Source of the DNA: Streptomyces sp. NRRL WC-3626
Lineage (GTDB): Bacteria; Actinomycetota; Actinomycetes; Streptomycetales; Streptomycetaceae
Direction: 5' to 3'
Length of the DNA stretch: 64,000 nucleotides
Assembly (NCBI RefSeq): GCF_000718785.1
Contig: NZ_JOCA01000021.1
Location: 73,961 to 137,960 of the forward strand
Part shown: piece by piece, positions 1 to 8,644 of the stretch
Numbering within the stretch: the first letter of the stretch is position 1
Layout: each line of letters opens with the position of its first letter
Notes under the pieces: model-generated
Seen by the model: the letters and a program-made list of their open reading frames with translations, nothing else
What the model was told of the DNA's origin: nothing
Databases searched by the model: none
Position numbers and translations under genes: made by a program

Positions 1-215
1 CCGACGGGATCATCGCCATGTCATATTCCGCAAGTGCCGGAAACGACCCCTGGGGCAGGAGTACGCTCGGGTCGTTTGCACGCTGCGCGGCCGTTCGAAC
101 GCAGTGCGTCACGGCGTTCGGGCGTACGAAAACCACTCACCGTAATGAGTGAGAAGGGCGGCGGGCCTCCCTGATCCTGCCCGCCGAACGGGGCGTTGAC
201 GCTCCGGGAACGGCG
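1..215. other. non-coding stretch at window start
   Basis: No reading frame here has convincing Streptomyces codon bias together with a start and ribosome binding site. A small inverted repeat, CACTCA-N6-TGAGTG, lies at 134-151. The stretch is probably the spacer between the helicase terminator and a gene outside the window. Confidence 0.4.
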
Positions 216-248
216 GAAGCCCGGCGCGCACCTGGCGCACCGGGCTTC
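216..248 (-). terminator. terminator hairpin after the helicase gene
   Basis: GAAGCCCGG at 216-224 pairs perfectly with CCGGGCTTC at 240-248. The loop contains an extra GCGC/GCGC pairing. It begins 26 bases beyond the helicase stop on the minus strand, so it is the likely end of the minus-strand transcript. Confidence 0.7.
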
Positions 249-273
249 GAAGTCTCCTTCGTCCGGGCGGTGT

Positions 274-3087
274 TCAGCCCACGGACGAGTAGGCGACCAC
301 CCCGCGCAGCAGTCCGTCGACCGCCTTGCGGGCGTTCTTGGCGACCGTCGAACCGTCGCCGGTGGGTGCCGCCGCCGAGATCTGGCCGAGCACGTCGATG
401 ACCTGCTTGCACCAGCGCACGAAGTCACCGGCCGGCATCTCCGCCTCGCGCAGCACTTCGTCAAGGCCCTTGCCCGAGGCCCACGTGTAGGCGGCCCAGG
501 CGAAGCCGAGGTCGGGCTCGCGCTGGCCGACACCCTCCGTCTGACTGATCCGGAAGTCCTCCTCCAGGGCGTCCAGGCGCCCCCAGATCCGGACCATCTC
601 GCCGAGCGCCGCCTTCGCCCCGCCCGACGGCAGCTTGGGCGCCATCGCGTCGTCGGCGACCCGGGCCTCGTACACCAGGGCCGAGACGCACGCGGCGAGT
701 TCGGCGGGGGCGAGCCCCTCCCACACGCCCTCGCGCAGGCATTCGCTGGCCAGCAGGTCGAGTTCGCCGTACAGCCGCGCCAGCCGCTTGCCGTGTTCGG
801 TGACCTCGTCGCCACGCAGATAGTCCATCTCGGTCAGCAGCGCGACGATACGGTCGAAGGTCCGGGCGATGGTGTTCGTCCGGCCCTCGATGCGCCGCTC
901 CAACTGCGAGGTGTCGCGCAGCAGCCGGTGGTGGCGTTCGGCCCAGCGGGCGTGGTCCTCACGGTCCTGGCAGCCGTGGCACGGGTGCGCCCGCAGTGCC
1001 TTGCGCAGCCGCGCGATCTCCCGGTCGTCGGCCGCCTGGGAACGCTTCTTGCGGTGCCGGTCCGGGGAGATGTGCCCGGCCTTGGTGCGCAGCGCGGAGG
1101 CGAGGTCCCTGCGGGACTGCGGGGAGCGCGCGTTGAAGGACTTCGGGATCCGCATCCGCTCCAGCGCCTCGACCGGCACCGGGAAGTCGATCGACGCCAG
1201 CCGCTTCACCTGCCGCTCGGCGGTCAGCACCAGCGGGCGCGGACCGTCGGAGTACTCGTAACCGCGGTGGCCGTCGGTCCGCCCCGCGGGCAGACCGGGG
1301 TCGAGGACCAGCGCCAGCCCCGCGTACTTTCCGGTGGGTACGTGGATGACGTCACCGGGTTTGAGCTTCTCCAGCGCGACGGCGGCCTCCGCACGCCGCT
1401 GCACGGCGCCCTGGCGGGCCAGTTCGTTCTCCCGGTCCTTGAGTTCACGGCGCAGCCGCGCGTACTCGTCGAAGTCGCCGAGATGGCAGGTCATGGAGGC
1501 CTTGTAGCCCTCGAGGCCCTCCTCGTTGCGCTGCACCTGCCGGGAGATGCCGACGACCGACTTGTCCGCCTGGAACTGCGCGAACGACGTCTCGAGGAGC
1601 TCGCGCGAACGGTGCCGGCCGAACTGCTCGACCAGGTTGACCGCCATGTTGTACGACGGCTTGAAGCTGGACCGCAGCGGATAGGTGCGGGTACCGGCCA
1701 GTCCCGCCAGATGGTCGGGGTTCATGGCGCGCTGCCACAGCACGACCGCGTGGCCTTCGACGTCGATGCCGCGGCGGCCGGCCCGGCCGGTCAGCTGGGT
1801 GTACTCGCCGGGGGTGATGTCGGCGTGCTGCTCGCCGTTCCACTTGACGAGCTTCTCCAGGACCACCGAGCGGGCGGGCATGTTGATACCCAGGGCGAGG
1901 GTCTCGGTCGCGAACACGGCCTTCACCAGGCCGCGGACGAAGAGTTCCTCGACGACCTCCTTGAACGTCGGCAGCATTCCCGCGTGATGGGCGGCGATGC
2001 CGCGCTCCAGGCCCTCCAGCCACTCGTAGTAGCCGAGGACGTGCAGATCCTCGGCCGGGATGGCGGCCGTGCGCTCCTCGACCAGGGAGCGGACCCGTGC
2101 CCGCGCCTCGTCGTCGTTGAGTCTGAGGCCCGCGTACAGGCACTGCTGCACGGCGGCCTCGCAGCCGGCGCGGCTGAAGATGAAGGTGATCGCGGGCAGC
2201 AGGCCCTCGGCGTCGAGCCGCTCGATGACCTCGGGACGGCTCGGCGTCCACACGCGCGAGCGCTGTCTGCGCTCCCGCTCCCGGTCGGCCTCGCGCACAT
2301 TGCCCCGCCCGCGCTTGCGGTCCCCCCAGGACGGGCGGCTCGCCTCCAGGCGGGCCATGCGCGTGAGGTCCGGGTTGACGGCCTTCTTGCGGCCCTCCCC
2401 CTCCTCGAACAGGTCGTATATCCGGCGGCCCGCGAGCACGTGCTGGAACAGCGGCACCGGCCGGTGCTCGGAGACGATCACCTGGGTGTCACCGCGGACG
2501 GTGTCCAGCCAGTCGCCGAACTCCTCCGCGTTCGACACCGTCGCCGACAGTGACACCAGGGTCACGGACTCGGGGAGGTGGATGATCACTTCCTCCCAGA
2601 CGGCGCCGCGGAAGCGGTCGGAGAGGTAGTGCACCTCGTCCATCACCACGTAGCCGAGGCCGAGGAGGGTCTGCGAACCGGCGTACAGCATGTTCCGCAG
2701 CACCTCGGTGGTCATCACGACCACCGGGGCACCGGAGTTGACGCTGTTGTCGCCGGTGAGCAGGCCCACCCGCTCCGCGCCGTAGCGGCGGCACAGGTCG
2801 GCGTACTTCTGGTTCGACAGCGCCTTGATGGGTGTCGTGTAGAAGCACTTCTTGCCCTGCTGGAGGGCGAGATGGACGGCGAACTCGCCGACGATCGTCT
2901 TGCCGGAGCCGGTGGGCGCGGCGACCAGGACGCCCTTCCCCGACTCGAGCGCCTGGCAGGACTCGATCTGGAAGGGGTCGAGGCCGAAGTCGTACATCTC
3001 GCGGAATGAGGCGAGCGCGGTGGCCTGCTCGGCAGCGCGCATGCGTGCTGCCGCGTACCGCTCGGCCGGTGAGAGGTCCTCTGTCAT
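274..3087 (-). CDS. DEAD/DEAH-box RNA helicase, Ski2/Mtr4 (HelY) type
   Basis: The 937-residue protein is an SF2 ATP-dependent helicase. Walker A (APTGSGKT) is at residues 57-64 and the DEVH Walker B at 150-153. The SAT motif, an 'AAHHAGMLP' stretch and the late 'QLTGRAGRRG' motif VI are all readable. Length and the long C-terminal region fit the Ski2-like group called HelY in actinobacteria, which is expected to unwind structured RNA in the cytosol. It is the last gene of a minus-strand block after tatA, tatC and the lipid kinase; 51 bases separate it from the kinase stop. Family assignment is firm, but the precise RNA substrate is not known from sequence. Confidence 0.93.
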   Translation of the reverse strand: MTEDLSPAERYAAARMRAAEQATALASFREMYDFGLDPFQIESCQALESGKGVLVAAPTGSGKTIVGEFAVHLALQQGKKCFYTTPIKALSNQKYADLCRRYGAERVGLLTGDNSVNSGAPVVVMTTEVLRNMLYAGSQTLLGLGYVVMDEVHYLSDRFRGAVWEEVIIHLPESVTLVSLSATVSNAEEFGDWLDTVRGDTQVIVSEHRPVPLFQHVLAGRRIYDLFEEGEGRKKAVNPDLTRMARLEASRPSWGDRKRGRGNVREADRERERRQRSRVWTPSRPEVIERLDAEGLLPAITFIFSRAGCEAAVQQCLYAGLRLNDDEARARVRSLVEERTAAIPAEDLHVLGYYEWLEGLERGIAAHHAGMLPTFKEVVEELFVRGLVKAVFATETLALGINMPARSVVLEKLVKWNGEQHADITPGEYTQLTGRAGRRGIDVEGHAVVLWQRAMNPDHLAGLAGTRTYPLRSSFKPSYNMAVNLVEQFGRHRSRELLETSFAQFQADKSVVGISRQVQRNEEGLEGYKASMTCHLGDFDEYARLRRELKDRENELARQGAVQRRAEAAVALEKLKPGDVIHVPTGKYAGLALVLDPGLPAGRTDGHRGYEYSDGPRPLVLTAERQVKRLASIDFPVPVEALERMRIPKSFNARSPQSRRDLASALRTKAGHISPDRHRKKRSQAADDREIARLRKALRAHPCHGCQDREDHARWAERHHRLLRDTSQLERRIEGRTNTIARTFDRIVALLTEMDYLRGDEVTEHGKRLARLYGELDLLASECLREGVWEGLAPAELAACVSALVYEARVADDAMAPKLPSGGAKAALGEMVRIWGRLDALEEDFRISQTEGVGQREPDLGFAWAAYTWASGKGLDEVLREAEMPAGDFVRWCKQVIDVLGQISAAAPTGDGSTVAKNARKAVDGLLRGVVAYSSVG

Positions 3088-3138
3088 CGTGCTTTCGAGC
3101 GTACCGGCCGCACCGACAACAGGACGATCATTATCCGT

Positions 3139-4029
3139 TCAGGGGCCGACGACCCGCAGCGCCCCCGGCACGCACCGGGCGGTCAGCGGCAGCGGTCCCA
3201 CCGGTTCCCCGTCCGCGTACCCCGTGACCTCCTCGGCGGCCAGCTCGACGGTCGCCGCCCGCAGCACGGTGATCGCCGGGTGGTCTATGTGCGTGCCCCG
3301 GTACACCTTCGGGAACACCCGCAGCAGCGTGGCCCGGCTGCACTCGCCGACCACCGTGATGTCCAGCAGTCCGTCGGTCAGGTCCGCGCCGGGGCAGATC
3401 CGCATGCCGCCGCCGTACGACGGCCCGTTCCCGACGGCCACCAGCGTCGCCTCGATCTCGCGGACCTCGCCGCCGTCGAGGGTGATCCGGTACGGCAGCG
3501 GCTTGAAGGCGGCCAGTTCGGCGACCATCGCCAGGTCGTACTTGAAGCGTCCGAGGGGCATCCGCATGCGGTTGCCGCGGTCGTTGACCCGGGAGTCGAA
3601 GCCGGAGGCGAGTACGGCGCCGAACCAGCGGTCGCCGACCCTGCCGAGGTCGATGTCGCGCACCCGGCCGCACTTGAGGGCGTCGGCGATCATCCGGCCG
3701 GCCGCGGCGGGTTCGCGCAGCGGCATGCCGAGCGCGCGGGCGAAGTCGTTGCCGGTGCCCGCGGCCACCAGGCCGAACGGGGTGCCGGTGCCGACGACGG
3801 CCTGCAGCGCGAGGTTCGCCATGCCGTCGCCGCCGACCGCGATCAGGGCGCCGGTGCCCTCCTCGACGGCGGTACGGGCCCGGGCCAGGGCGTCCTGCGG
3901 GTCGTCGCCGAGCACGGTCCGCACCGAGAAGCCGGCGTCCCGCAACGCGGCAGCGGCCGGCCGCGCCGCGCGGGCGCCCCGGCCGCGGCCCGCGGTGGGG
4001 TTGACGAAGAGGGTGATCTCGCTGGTCAC
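3139..4029 (-). CDS. diacylglycerol/lipid kinase family protein (DagK/YegS/LCB5 type)
   Basis: This is a 296-residue ATP-dependent kinase of the DAGK catalytic family. The signature GGDG sits at residues 66-69 and GTGNDFAR at 91-98, both involved in nucleotide binding. The N-terminal 'VNPTAGRGRG' is typical of the fold. The likely role is phosphorylation of diacylglycerol or a related membrane lipid, feeding phosphatidate recycling; the substrate cannot be told from sequence. The ATG start lies 31 bases past the tatC stop, so the two are probably cotranscribed. A sphingoid-base-like kinase remains possible. Confidence 0.88.
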   Translation of the reverse strand: MTSEITLFVNPTAGRGRGARAARPAAAALRDAGFSVRTVLGDDPQDALARARTAVEEGTGALIAVGGDGMANLALQAVVGTGTPFGLVAAGTGNDFARALGMPLREPAAAGRMIADALKCGRVRDIDLGRVGDRWFGAVLASGFDSRVNDRGNRMRMPLGRFKYDLAMVAELAAFKPLPYRITLDGGEVREIEATLVAVGNGPSYGGGMRICPGADLTDGLLDITVVGECSRATLLRVFPKVYRGTHIDHPAITVLRAATVELAAEEVTGYADGEPVGPLPLTARCVPGALRVVGP

Positions 4030-4060
4030 GGGAGTGACCCTACGATCTGCGGGACGCTCC

Positions 4061-4999
4061 TCAGGTCACGTCGTCATAACCGTTGACCCGGTCCCGCGTC
4101 GTCTGCTCGGGCACGGAGGCCACCGGCTCGACGGGATCGATGTCCTCGGGGGTGAGATCCAGGTCCGAGGCCTCGTCGTCGGCGGGGCCCATGGCCTCGC
4201 GACGGCGCTTGCGGCGGTCGTTGAGCAGGGACACGACGACCGCGGCGAAGTACAGGATCCAGATCGGCCCGGCCAGCGCGAGCATGGTCAGCGGGTCGGT
4301 GCTCGGCGTGGCGATGGCCGCGAACAGGGTGATGCCCATGATCATGCCGCGCCACCAGCCGAGCATCCGCCGGCCCGTGAGGACACCGGCGAAGTTGAGC
4401 ATCACCAGCAGCAGCGGCAGCTCGAAGGAGAGGCCGAAGACGATCACCATGCGGGTGACGAGGTCCAGCAGGTCGTCCAGCGGCAGCAGGTTGTCGACGT
4501 TGGACGGCGTGAAGGTGAGGAGCACCTCGGCGGTGGTCGGCAGCACCGCGTAGGCGAAGTAGGCGCCGGCCAGGAAGAGCGGGAAGCCCGTCGCGACGAA
4601 CGCGTAGGCGTACTTCCTCTCGTGCCGGTGCAGGCCCGGCGCGACGAAGGCCCACAGCTGGTACAGCCAGACCGGGGAGGCCAGTACGACACCGGCCATC
4701 AGCGAGACCTTCAACGCCAGCGTGAACGGCGTGAGCAGACCGTTGATCGTGATCTGCGCGCACGGCTCTTCGGTGTCCGAGCGGGCGAGTTCCGCGAAGG
4801 ACTTCTCGCATCCGACGGACTTGAAGACCGGCTCGGTGAAGAAGTTGATGATGTCGTTGTAGAAGAAGGCTGCGACGACCGTCACGGCGATGATGGCCAG
4901 CAGGGCCTTCGCGAGCCGGTTGCGGAGCTCACGAAGGTGCTCCGCGAGGGGCATCCGCCCCTCGGGATCCTTCTCCTGTTTGCGGGCAGGCTTCAGCAA
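4061..4999 (-). CDS. twin-arginine translocase subunit TatC
   Basis: TatC is the multi-spanning receptor of the Tat system, which exports folded proteins carrying RR signal peptides. The 312-residue product has the N-terminal 'MPLAEHLRELRNRL' TatC motif followed by about six hydrophobic segments. A charged C-terminal tail follows the last segment (about residues 260-312). It sits directly after tatA on the same strand with 47 bases between them. At least one candidate Tat substrate, the molybdopterin oxidoreductase at 59.2-59.9 kb, is in this window. Confidence 0.96.
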   Translation of the reverse strand: MLKPARKQEKDPEGRMPLAEHLRELRNRLAKALLAIIAVTVVAAFFYNDIINFFTEPVFKSVGCEKSFAELARSDTEEPCAQITINGLLTPFTLALKVSLMAGVVLASPVWLYQLWAFVAPGLHRHERKYAYAFVATGFPLFLAGAYFAYAVLPTTAEVLLTFTPSNVDNLLPLDDLLDLVTRMVIVFGLSFELPLLLVMLNFAGVLTGRRMLGWWRGMIMGITLFAAIATPSTDPLTMLALAGPIWILYFAAVVVSLLNDRRKRRREAMGPADDEASDLDLTPEDIDPVEPVASVPEQTTRDRVNGYDDVT

Positions 5000-5046
5000 C
5001 CCACGTTCCCATCTCGTGCGGCGGGCCGGTGGTCACCGGCCCTGCG

Positions 5047-5331
5047 TCAGCGCTTGGTCGTGTCCGTCGGCTCCGCCACCGGGCGGGCGCTGGTCACGTC
5101 TCCGGGGGCGGCCTGGATGGTGCGCTGAGCGGAGGGCTCCTCCGGGGGAACCGGCGGGTCGGCGGGGGCGGAGGACTTGTCGTCCTTCATCGCCTTGGCC
5201 TCGCTCTTGAGGATGCGGGCCGACTTGCCGAGCGACCGCGCCATGTCCGGGAGCTTCTTGGCGCCGAACAACAAAATGACGACGACGAGGATGAGAATCA
5301 ACTCGGGAGCGCCGATCTTGCCACCGAACAT
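5047..5331 (-). CDS. twin-arginine translocase subunit TatA
   Basis: The 94-residue protein has the classic TatA layout. A short N-terminus precedes one membrane helix (roughly residues 8-24, '[20 protein letters not shown]'), the conserved FGxKKLP hinge, an amphipathic helix and an acidic/proline-rich tail. TatA oligomerises to form the translocation path recruited by TatC. The gene precedes tatC, giving a two-gene tat unit. The upstream region at 5372-5413 carries repeated GTCCGAC elements that may be regulatory. Confidence 0.95.
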   Translation of the reverse strand: MFGGKIGAPELILILVVVILLFGAKKLPDMARSLGKSARILKSEAKAMKDDKSSAPADPPVPPEEPSAQRTIQAAPGDVTSARPVAEPTDTTKR

Positions 5332-5371
5332 AAGTCTTTACCTTCTCACCGAGGCTGTTGGGGGTGGGATG

Positions 5372-5413
5372 CCGTCCGACCAGACCGTCCGACCGGTCGG
5401 ACACGCGTCCGAA
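5372..5413 (-). promoter_or_regulatory. repeated GTCCGAC elements upstream of tatA
   Basis: CCGTCCGACC occurs at 5372-5381 and again at 5385-5394, a direct repeat with 13-base period. The second copy is half of a perfect 16-base palindrome, GTCCGACCGGTCGGAC, at 5387-5402. A variant, GTCCGAA, follows at 5407. The cluster lies 41-82 bases upstream of the tatA start, where a promoter or operator is expected. The binding protein is unknown. Confidence 0.4.
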
Positions 5414-5618
5414 CGATCGTGTCGTCAGCGATCGTAACGCTCGGGGGTGAACGTGAGGCAATCCCCGTGCGTACTCCCGTCCGCGGTCCGGGCCTCGTCT
5501 CCGGGCCGCGATCAGCAGCGTACCTGCCACGCCCCGCCACCCAACAGGCCGAACCCCGCCGACCCCGCGGCGAGCCCCGCTTCTCCCGCAGCCCGCGCGC
5601 AGCCTGCGGCCCCACTCC

Positions 5619-5690
5619 CGCAGCCTGCGGGCAGTCGTGCCGCTGGGGCGGCACGGGTGGGCGCAGGCGGCACCCCCACCAGCGGGCAGC
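5619..5690. repeat. 72-base direct repeat, copy 1
   Basis: This 72-base sequence recurs without mismatch at 5741-5812. It contains an internal hairpin (GTGCCGC-TGGG-GCGGCAC) and AGCCTGCGGGCAG-type segments. I recall similar stretches in many Streptomyces intergenic regions, but this was not searched. It lies in the roughly 650-base gap between tatA and the 64-residue ORF, which otherwise holds no supported gene. Confidence 0.85.
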
Positions 5691-5740
5691 ACCCCCACTC
5701 CCCGGCCGGCCTCGCCTCCGCAGCCTGCCGCCCCACTCCC

Positions 5741-5812
5741 CGCAGCCTGCGGGCAGTCGTGCCGCTGGGGCGGCACGGGTGGGCGCAGGCGGCACCCCCA
5801 CCAGCGGGCAGC
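5741..5812. repeat. 72-base direct repeat, copy 2
   Basis: Identical to 5619-5690. The spacer between copies is 50 bases. Flanking bases are also similar: CCACTCC precedes both, with a one-base length difference. Confidence 0.85.
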
Positions 5813-5853
5813 GCCTCAGTTCCTCGCCCCCGCCGCCCCTTCCCGTCCCGTCC

Positions 5854-5920
5854 CTGGGGCTGCGCCCCAGACCCGCTTTCGGCCCTGGACGGGCCTCGTC
5901 CTCAAACGCCGGACGGGCTG
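5854..5920. repeat. Streptomyces-type intergenic repeat with hairpin
   Basis: A perfect hairpin, CTGGGGC-TGC-GCCCCAG, lies at 5854-5870. It is followed by a segment ending CTCAAACGCCGGACGGGCTG at 5901-5920. I recognise this combination as a dispersed Streptomyces intergenic element; the recognition is from memory only. It may also terminate transcription on the minus strand before tatA. Confidence 0.55.
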
Positions 5921-5981
5921 GGAGTCGCGGCTCAGGTGGGCATCGGCCCCGCGGGCCGGACTTCGGGTGCGGGTGGGTGGG

Positions 5982-6176
5982 CTACAGCGCTTCCGCCGAC
6001 CGAGCCGTACTGCTCGCCGCCCGCTCCAGTTCCTCCGCCGCGCGGCCGATCCGGCCGGCCGAGTCCGCGACCTGTCTCCCCAGCCGCTCCGCCTCGACGA
6101 AGACCCGGACGGCGAGAACCGCGAGCACCAGCAGACCCAGAAACCCCACGGCAACAGCGAACATCGGCCAGAACAT
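5982..6176 (-). CDS. small single-pass membrane protein, hypothetical
   Basis: The 64-residue product has one strongly hydrophobic segment (about residues 3-25, rich in V, L, A, F). An amphipathic, alanine- and arginine-rich helix that could coil follows. I do not recognise a family. Its ATG is 9 bases after the stop of the zinc-ribbon gene, so it is probably translated from the same pafBC-containing message. Coding bias is typical for the genome. Confidence 0.6.
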   Translation of the reverse strand: MFWPMFAVAVGFLGLLVLAVLAVRVFVEAERLGRQVADSAGRIGRAAEELERAASSTARSAEAL

Positions 6177-6185
6177 GACGCGAGC

Positions 6186-6536
6186 CTAGACCGTCGAGTG
6201 CAGCCGCAGCGTACGCACCCCGCCACCGGTCAGCAGTTCCACGATCCGCTCCCCCGCCGGCTTGCGGACGGCCACCCCGCACTCGGGGCAGGTGAAGGAG
6301 TAGAACGTCGTACGGCTGCTCGCCCCGATGGCGAGCCGCAACGCACTGGCGGCGAGTTCGAACCGCTCCCGGCAGTCCGGGCACCCCGCCCGGAACAGCA
6401 CCGGGGCCACGCTTCTCATCCCCGCGAACGCGGACGCCGCCGTCATGCCACGCGTACCGGACGTCGCCGACTCGCTCAAAGCCCTCGCTCCTGCCTGTCG
6501 TCCTGCCCGTCCCGCACCCTGCGCGGGGGCGGTCAT
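6186..6536 (-). CDS. small zinc-ribbon protein, hypothetical
   Basis: This 116-residue protein has two CxxC knuckles, 'GCPDCRERF' (about residues 51-54) and 'FTCPECGVAV' (about 82-85). They should form a zinc ribbon. The first 40 residues are low-complexity, so the true start could be an internal codon. The annotated ATG overlaps the pafC stop (ATGA at 6533-6536), a sign of translational coupling. The role is unknown; linkage to pafBC suggests a link to DNA-damage or proteasome regulation, which is inference. Confidence 0.65.
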   Translation of the reverse strand: MTAPAQGAGRAGRQAGARALSESATSGTRGMTAASAFAGMRSVAPVLFRAGCPDCRERFELAASALRLAIGASSRTTFYSFTCPECGVAVRKPAGERIVELLTGGGVRTLRLHSTV

Positions 6537-7528
6537 CCCGCCGCCTCGGCCCCGTCGTACGCCGCGAGCGCCTCACGGGCCGCCTGCCGGGCACTGTCGG
6601 CCAGCGCCTGGGGCGCGACGATGCGGCCGTCGCGGCCCAGCCGCAGGGCCAGCCGTCTGAGCGAGGCCGGCTCGGGGGTGCGCAGAGTGATACGCAGCCC
6701 GCCGTCGGGAAGCTCATCCGCGCTGTCGTGCGGGTAGTACTCGGCGACCCAGCGCCCGCCCGGTCCGACCTCCACCACGACCTCGGGGTCCTCCGCCGCC
6801 GGCTGCACCAGCCCTTCCGACAGGTCCCGCAGCTCGACCTCGGGCGGCGCGGACGGCTCGTCGAGGATGCGGATCTCGGCGACCCGGTCGAGCCGGAAGG
6901 TGCGGCGTGCCTCGGAGCGGCGGCACCACGCCTCGACGTACGTATGACCGACGCTGACCAGGCGGATCGGGTCGATCTCCCGCTCGGTGACCTCGTCACG
7001 GGCGGGCGAGTAGTAGCGGATCCACAGTCTGCGGCGCTCGGCGATGGCCCGGTCGACGTCCGCGAAGACGCCGCCCTCCGACTCGAAGGTCACCGACAGC
7101 CGGGAGCTGGCGCCGGCCGCCTCACCGGCCGAGGTCTCCACCTTGGCGGTGGCCCGCAGCAGCGCCTGCCGGTCGCTCTCGCGCAGTCCGGGCAGGGTGG
7201 CCACGGCGCGGGCGGCGACCAGCAGGGCGGTGGCCTCGTCGGCGGCGAGCCGCAGCGGCTCGGCCGCCTCGGCGCCGAGGGCGGCCGGGTTGTGCCACCA
7301 GATGCGCTCGCCGTCGGTGTCGATGTCGAGCAGATCGCCGCCACGGAAGCTGGTGCCGCACATGGGCAGCACGTCGAGGTCGGAGACCAGTTCGTCCTCG
7401 GTGATGCCGAAGGCGCGCGCCACGTCCTCGATCCGCGCGCCGGGACGCTCCCGCAGATAGGTGACCAGGGAGAGCATCCGCCGGGTCTGGTCGATGGCGT
7501 TCACGGGCCTGACCGGTTTGCCTGCCAC
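6533..7528 (-). CDS. pafC: WYL-domain transcriptional regulator PafC
   Basis: The 331-residue protein has an N-terminal winged helix (about residues 10-75) and a central WYL domain (about 160-230, 'LWIRYYSPARDEVTEREIDP'). A WCX-type C-terminal domain ('GPGGRWVAEYYPHDS...') follows. In mycobacteria PafB and PafC together activate LexA-independent DNA-damage genes, and pafBC is cotranscribed with pafA. Here pafC follows pafB by 18 bases and overlaps the zinc-ribbon gene. The ligand sensed by the WYL domain cannot be seen. Confidence 0.9.
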   Translation of the reverse strand: MAGKPVRPVNAIDQTRRMLSLVTYLRERPGARIEDVARAFGITEDELVSDLDVLPMCGTSFRGGDLLDIDTDGERIWWHNPAALGAEAAEPLRLAADEATALLVAARAVATLPGLRESDRQALLRATAKVETSAGEAAGASSRLSVTFESEGGVFADVDRAIAERRRLWIRYYSPARDEVTEREIDPIRLVSVGHTYVEAWCRRSEARRTFRLDRVAEIRILDEPSAPPEVELRDLSEGLVQPAAEDPEVVVEVGPGGRWVAEYYPHDSADELPDGGLRITLRTPEPASLRRLALRLGRDGRIVAPQALADSARQAAREALAAYDGAEAAG

Positions 7529-7546
7529 GTTCTTGTCCGCTCCCCC

Positions 7547-8521
7547 TCAGCCCTTGGCCACGGCACGCAGCCGGTCCACCACGTCGGCCCGCAGCTCGGC
7601 GGGCTCCAGAACGACCACGTCCGGCCCGAACTCCACCAGCCAGGCGTCCAGCCCGTGCCCGTACGGAATCTCCAACTCGTCCCAGCCGTCGCCGAGTTCC
7701 CGCACCACGGTGGCCTTCGCCCGCAGGGGGTAACCGGCGTCGGAACGCAGCCGGATCCGCGCCGAACGGTCCGCGCTCTCCCCCGCCCAGCTCGCCACGG
7801 TCTCCCGCACGGTGACGACGTCCGGCACCGGGACGGTGAACCGTCCGCTGCGCGAGCGCACCTTCCCGGTGATCCGGGACAGCCGGAAGACGCGCTCGGC
7901 GCCCCGGTCGCGGTCCCAGCCGGCCAGATACCAGTGGCCCCGCCAGCACTCCAGCGCCCACGGCTCGACATGCCGCTGACCGGGCTGGGCGGCGTTGGCC
8001 TTGCGGTAGTCGAAGACGACCGGCCGGCGGTCGCGGCAGGCCAGCATCAGCGGCTCGAACGCGGCCTCGTGCACGGGGATGCGCGGCTCCAGCGCACCAT
8101 GGGCGCCGTACGGGTCGACGTCCTCGGGCAGTCCGGCCGCGCGCAGCTTCTGCAGGGCGCCGCTGGCCGCTCCGGCGAGCCGGGCCTGCTGCCACACCTT
8201 GGCGGCGAGCCCGAGCGCGGCGGCCTCCTCGGCGTCGAGGGTGATGGGCGGCAGCCGGTTGCTGTCACGGCGGGCGAGGTAGCCGACCTCGCCGTCGAGG
8301 TTCTCCACGGTCTCGATGACGAGTCCGAGTTCGCGCAGATCGTCCTTGTCGCGCTCGAACATGCGGTTGAAGGAGTCGTCCGAGCCCGCCGCGCCGATTC
8401 CCCTGAAGGCCTCGACGTACGCCTCGATGGAGTCCCGCAGCTCACGCTTGCTGAGCGGCCGCCGTGTCCCGAGCAGACACAGCGCCAGATTCATCAGCCG
8501 CTCGGCCTTGGCAATGGCCAT
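7547..8521 (-). CDS. pafB: WYL-domain transcriptional regulator PafB
   Basis: PafB is the partner of PafC in a heterodimeric DNA-damage regulator. I place the start at 8521 (MAIAKAERLMNL...). This gives 324 residues, and GGGAGG lies upstream; the open frame extends further (to 8623) but without family-like sequence. Domains are a winged helix at residues 1-70, a WYL domain around 140-220 ('RRPVVFDYRKANAAQPGQRHV' region) and a WCX domain at the C-terminus. It heads the pafB-pafC-zinc-ribbon-small TM run. Confidence 0.9.
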   Translation of the reverse strand: MAIAKAERLMNLALCLLGTRRPLSKRELRDSIEAYVEAFRGIGAAGSDDSFNRMFERDKDDLRELGLVIETVENLDGEVGYLARRDSNRLPPITLDAEEAAALGLAAKVWQQARLAGAASGALQKLRAAGLPEDVDPYGAHGALEPRIPVHEAAFEPLMLACRDRRPVVFDYRKANAAQPGQRHVEPWALECWRGHWYLAGWDRDRGAERVFRLSRITGKVRSRSGRFTVPVPDVVTVRETVASWAGESADRSARIRLRSDAGYPLRAKATVVRELGDGWDELEIPYGHGLDAWLVEFGPDVVVLEPAELRADVVDRLRAVAKG

Positions 8522-8644
8522 CGACCCGCTTCGCCTCCCTATGGTGCTTACGAGCGATGACCGTACCGCCCCGAGGTGGCGCGGTAAAAGCCGGAGGCCC
8601 ATGCCCGGACAGGCATGGGCCACGGATGATCGGCTCCGGTCGGA

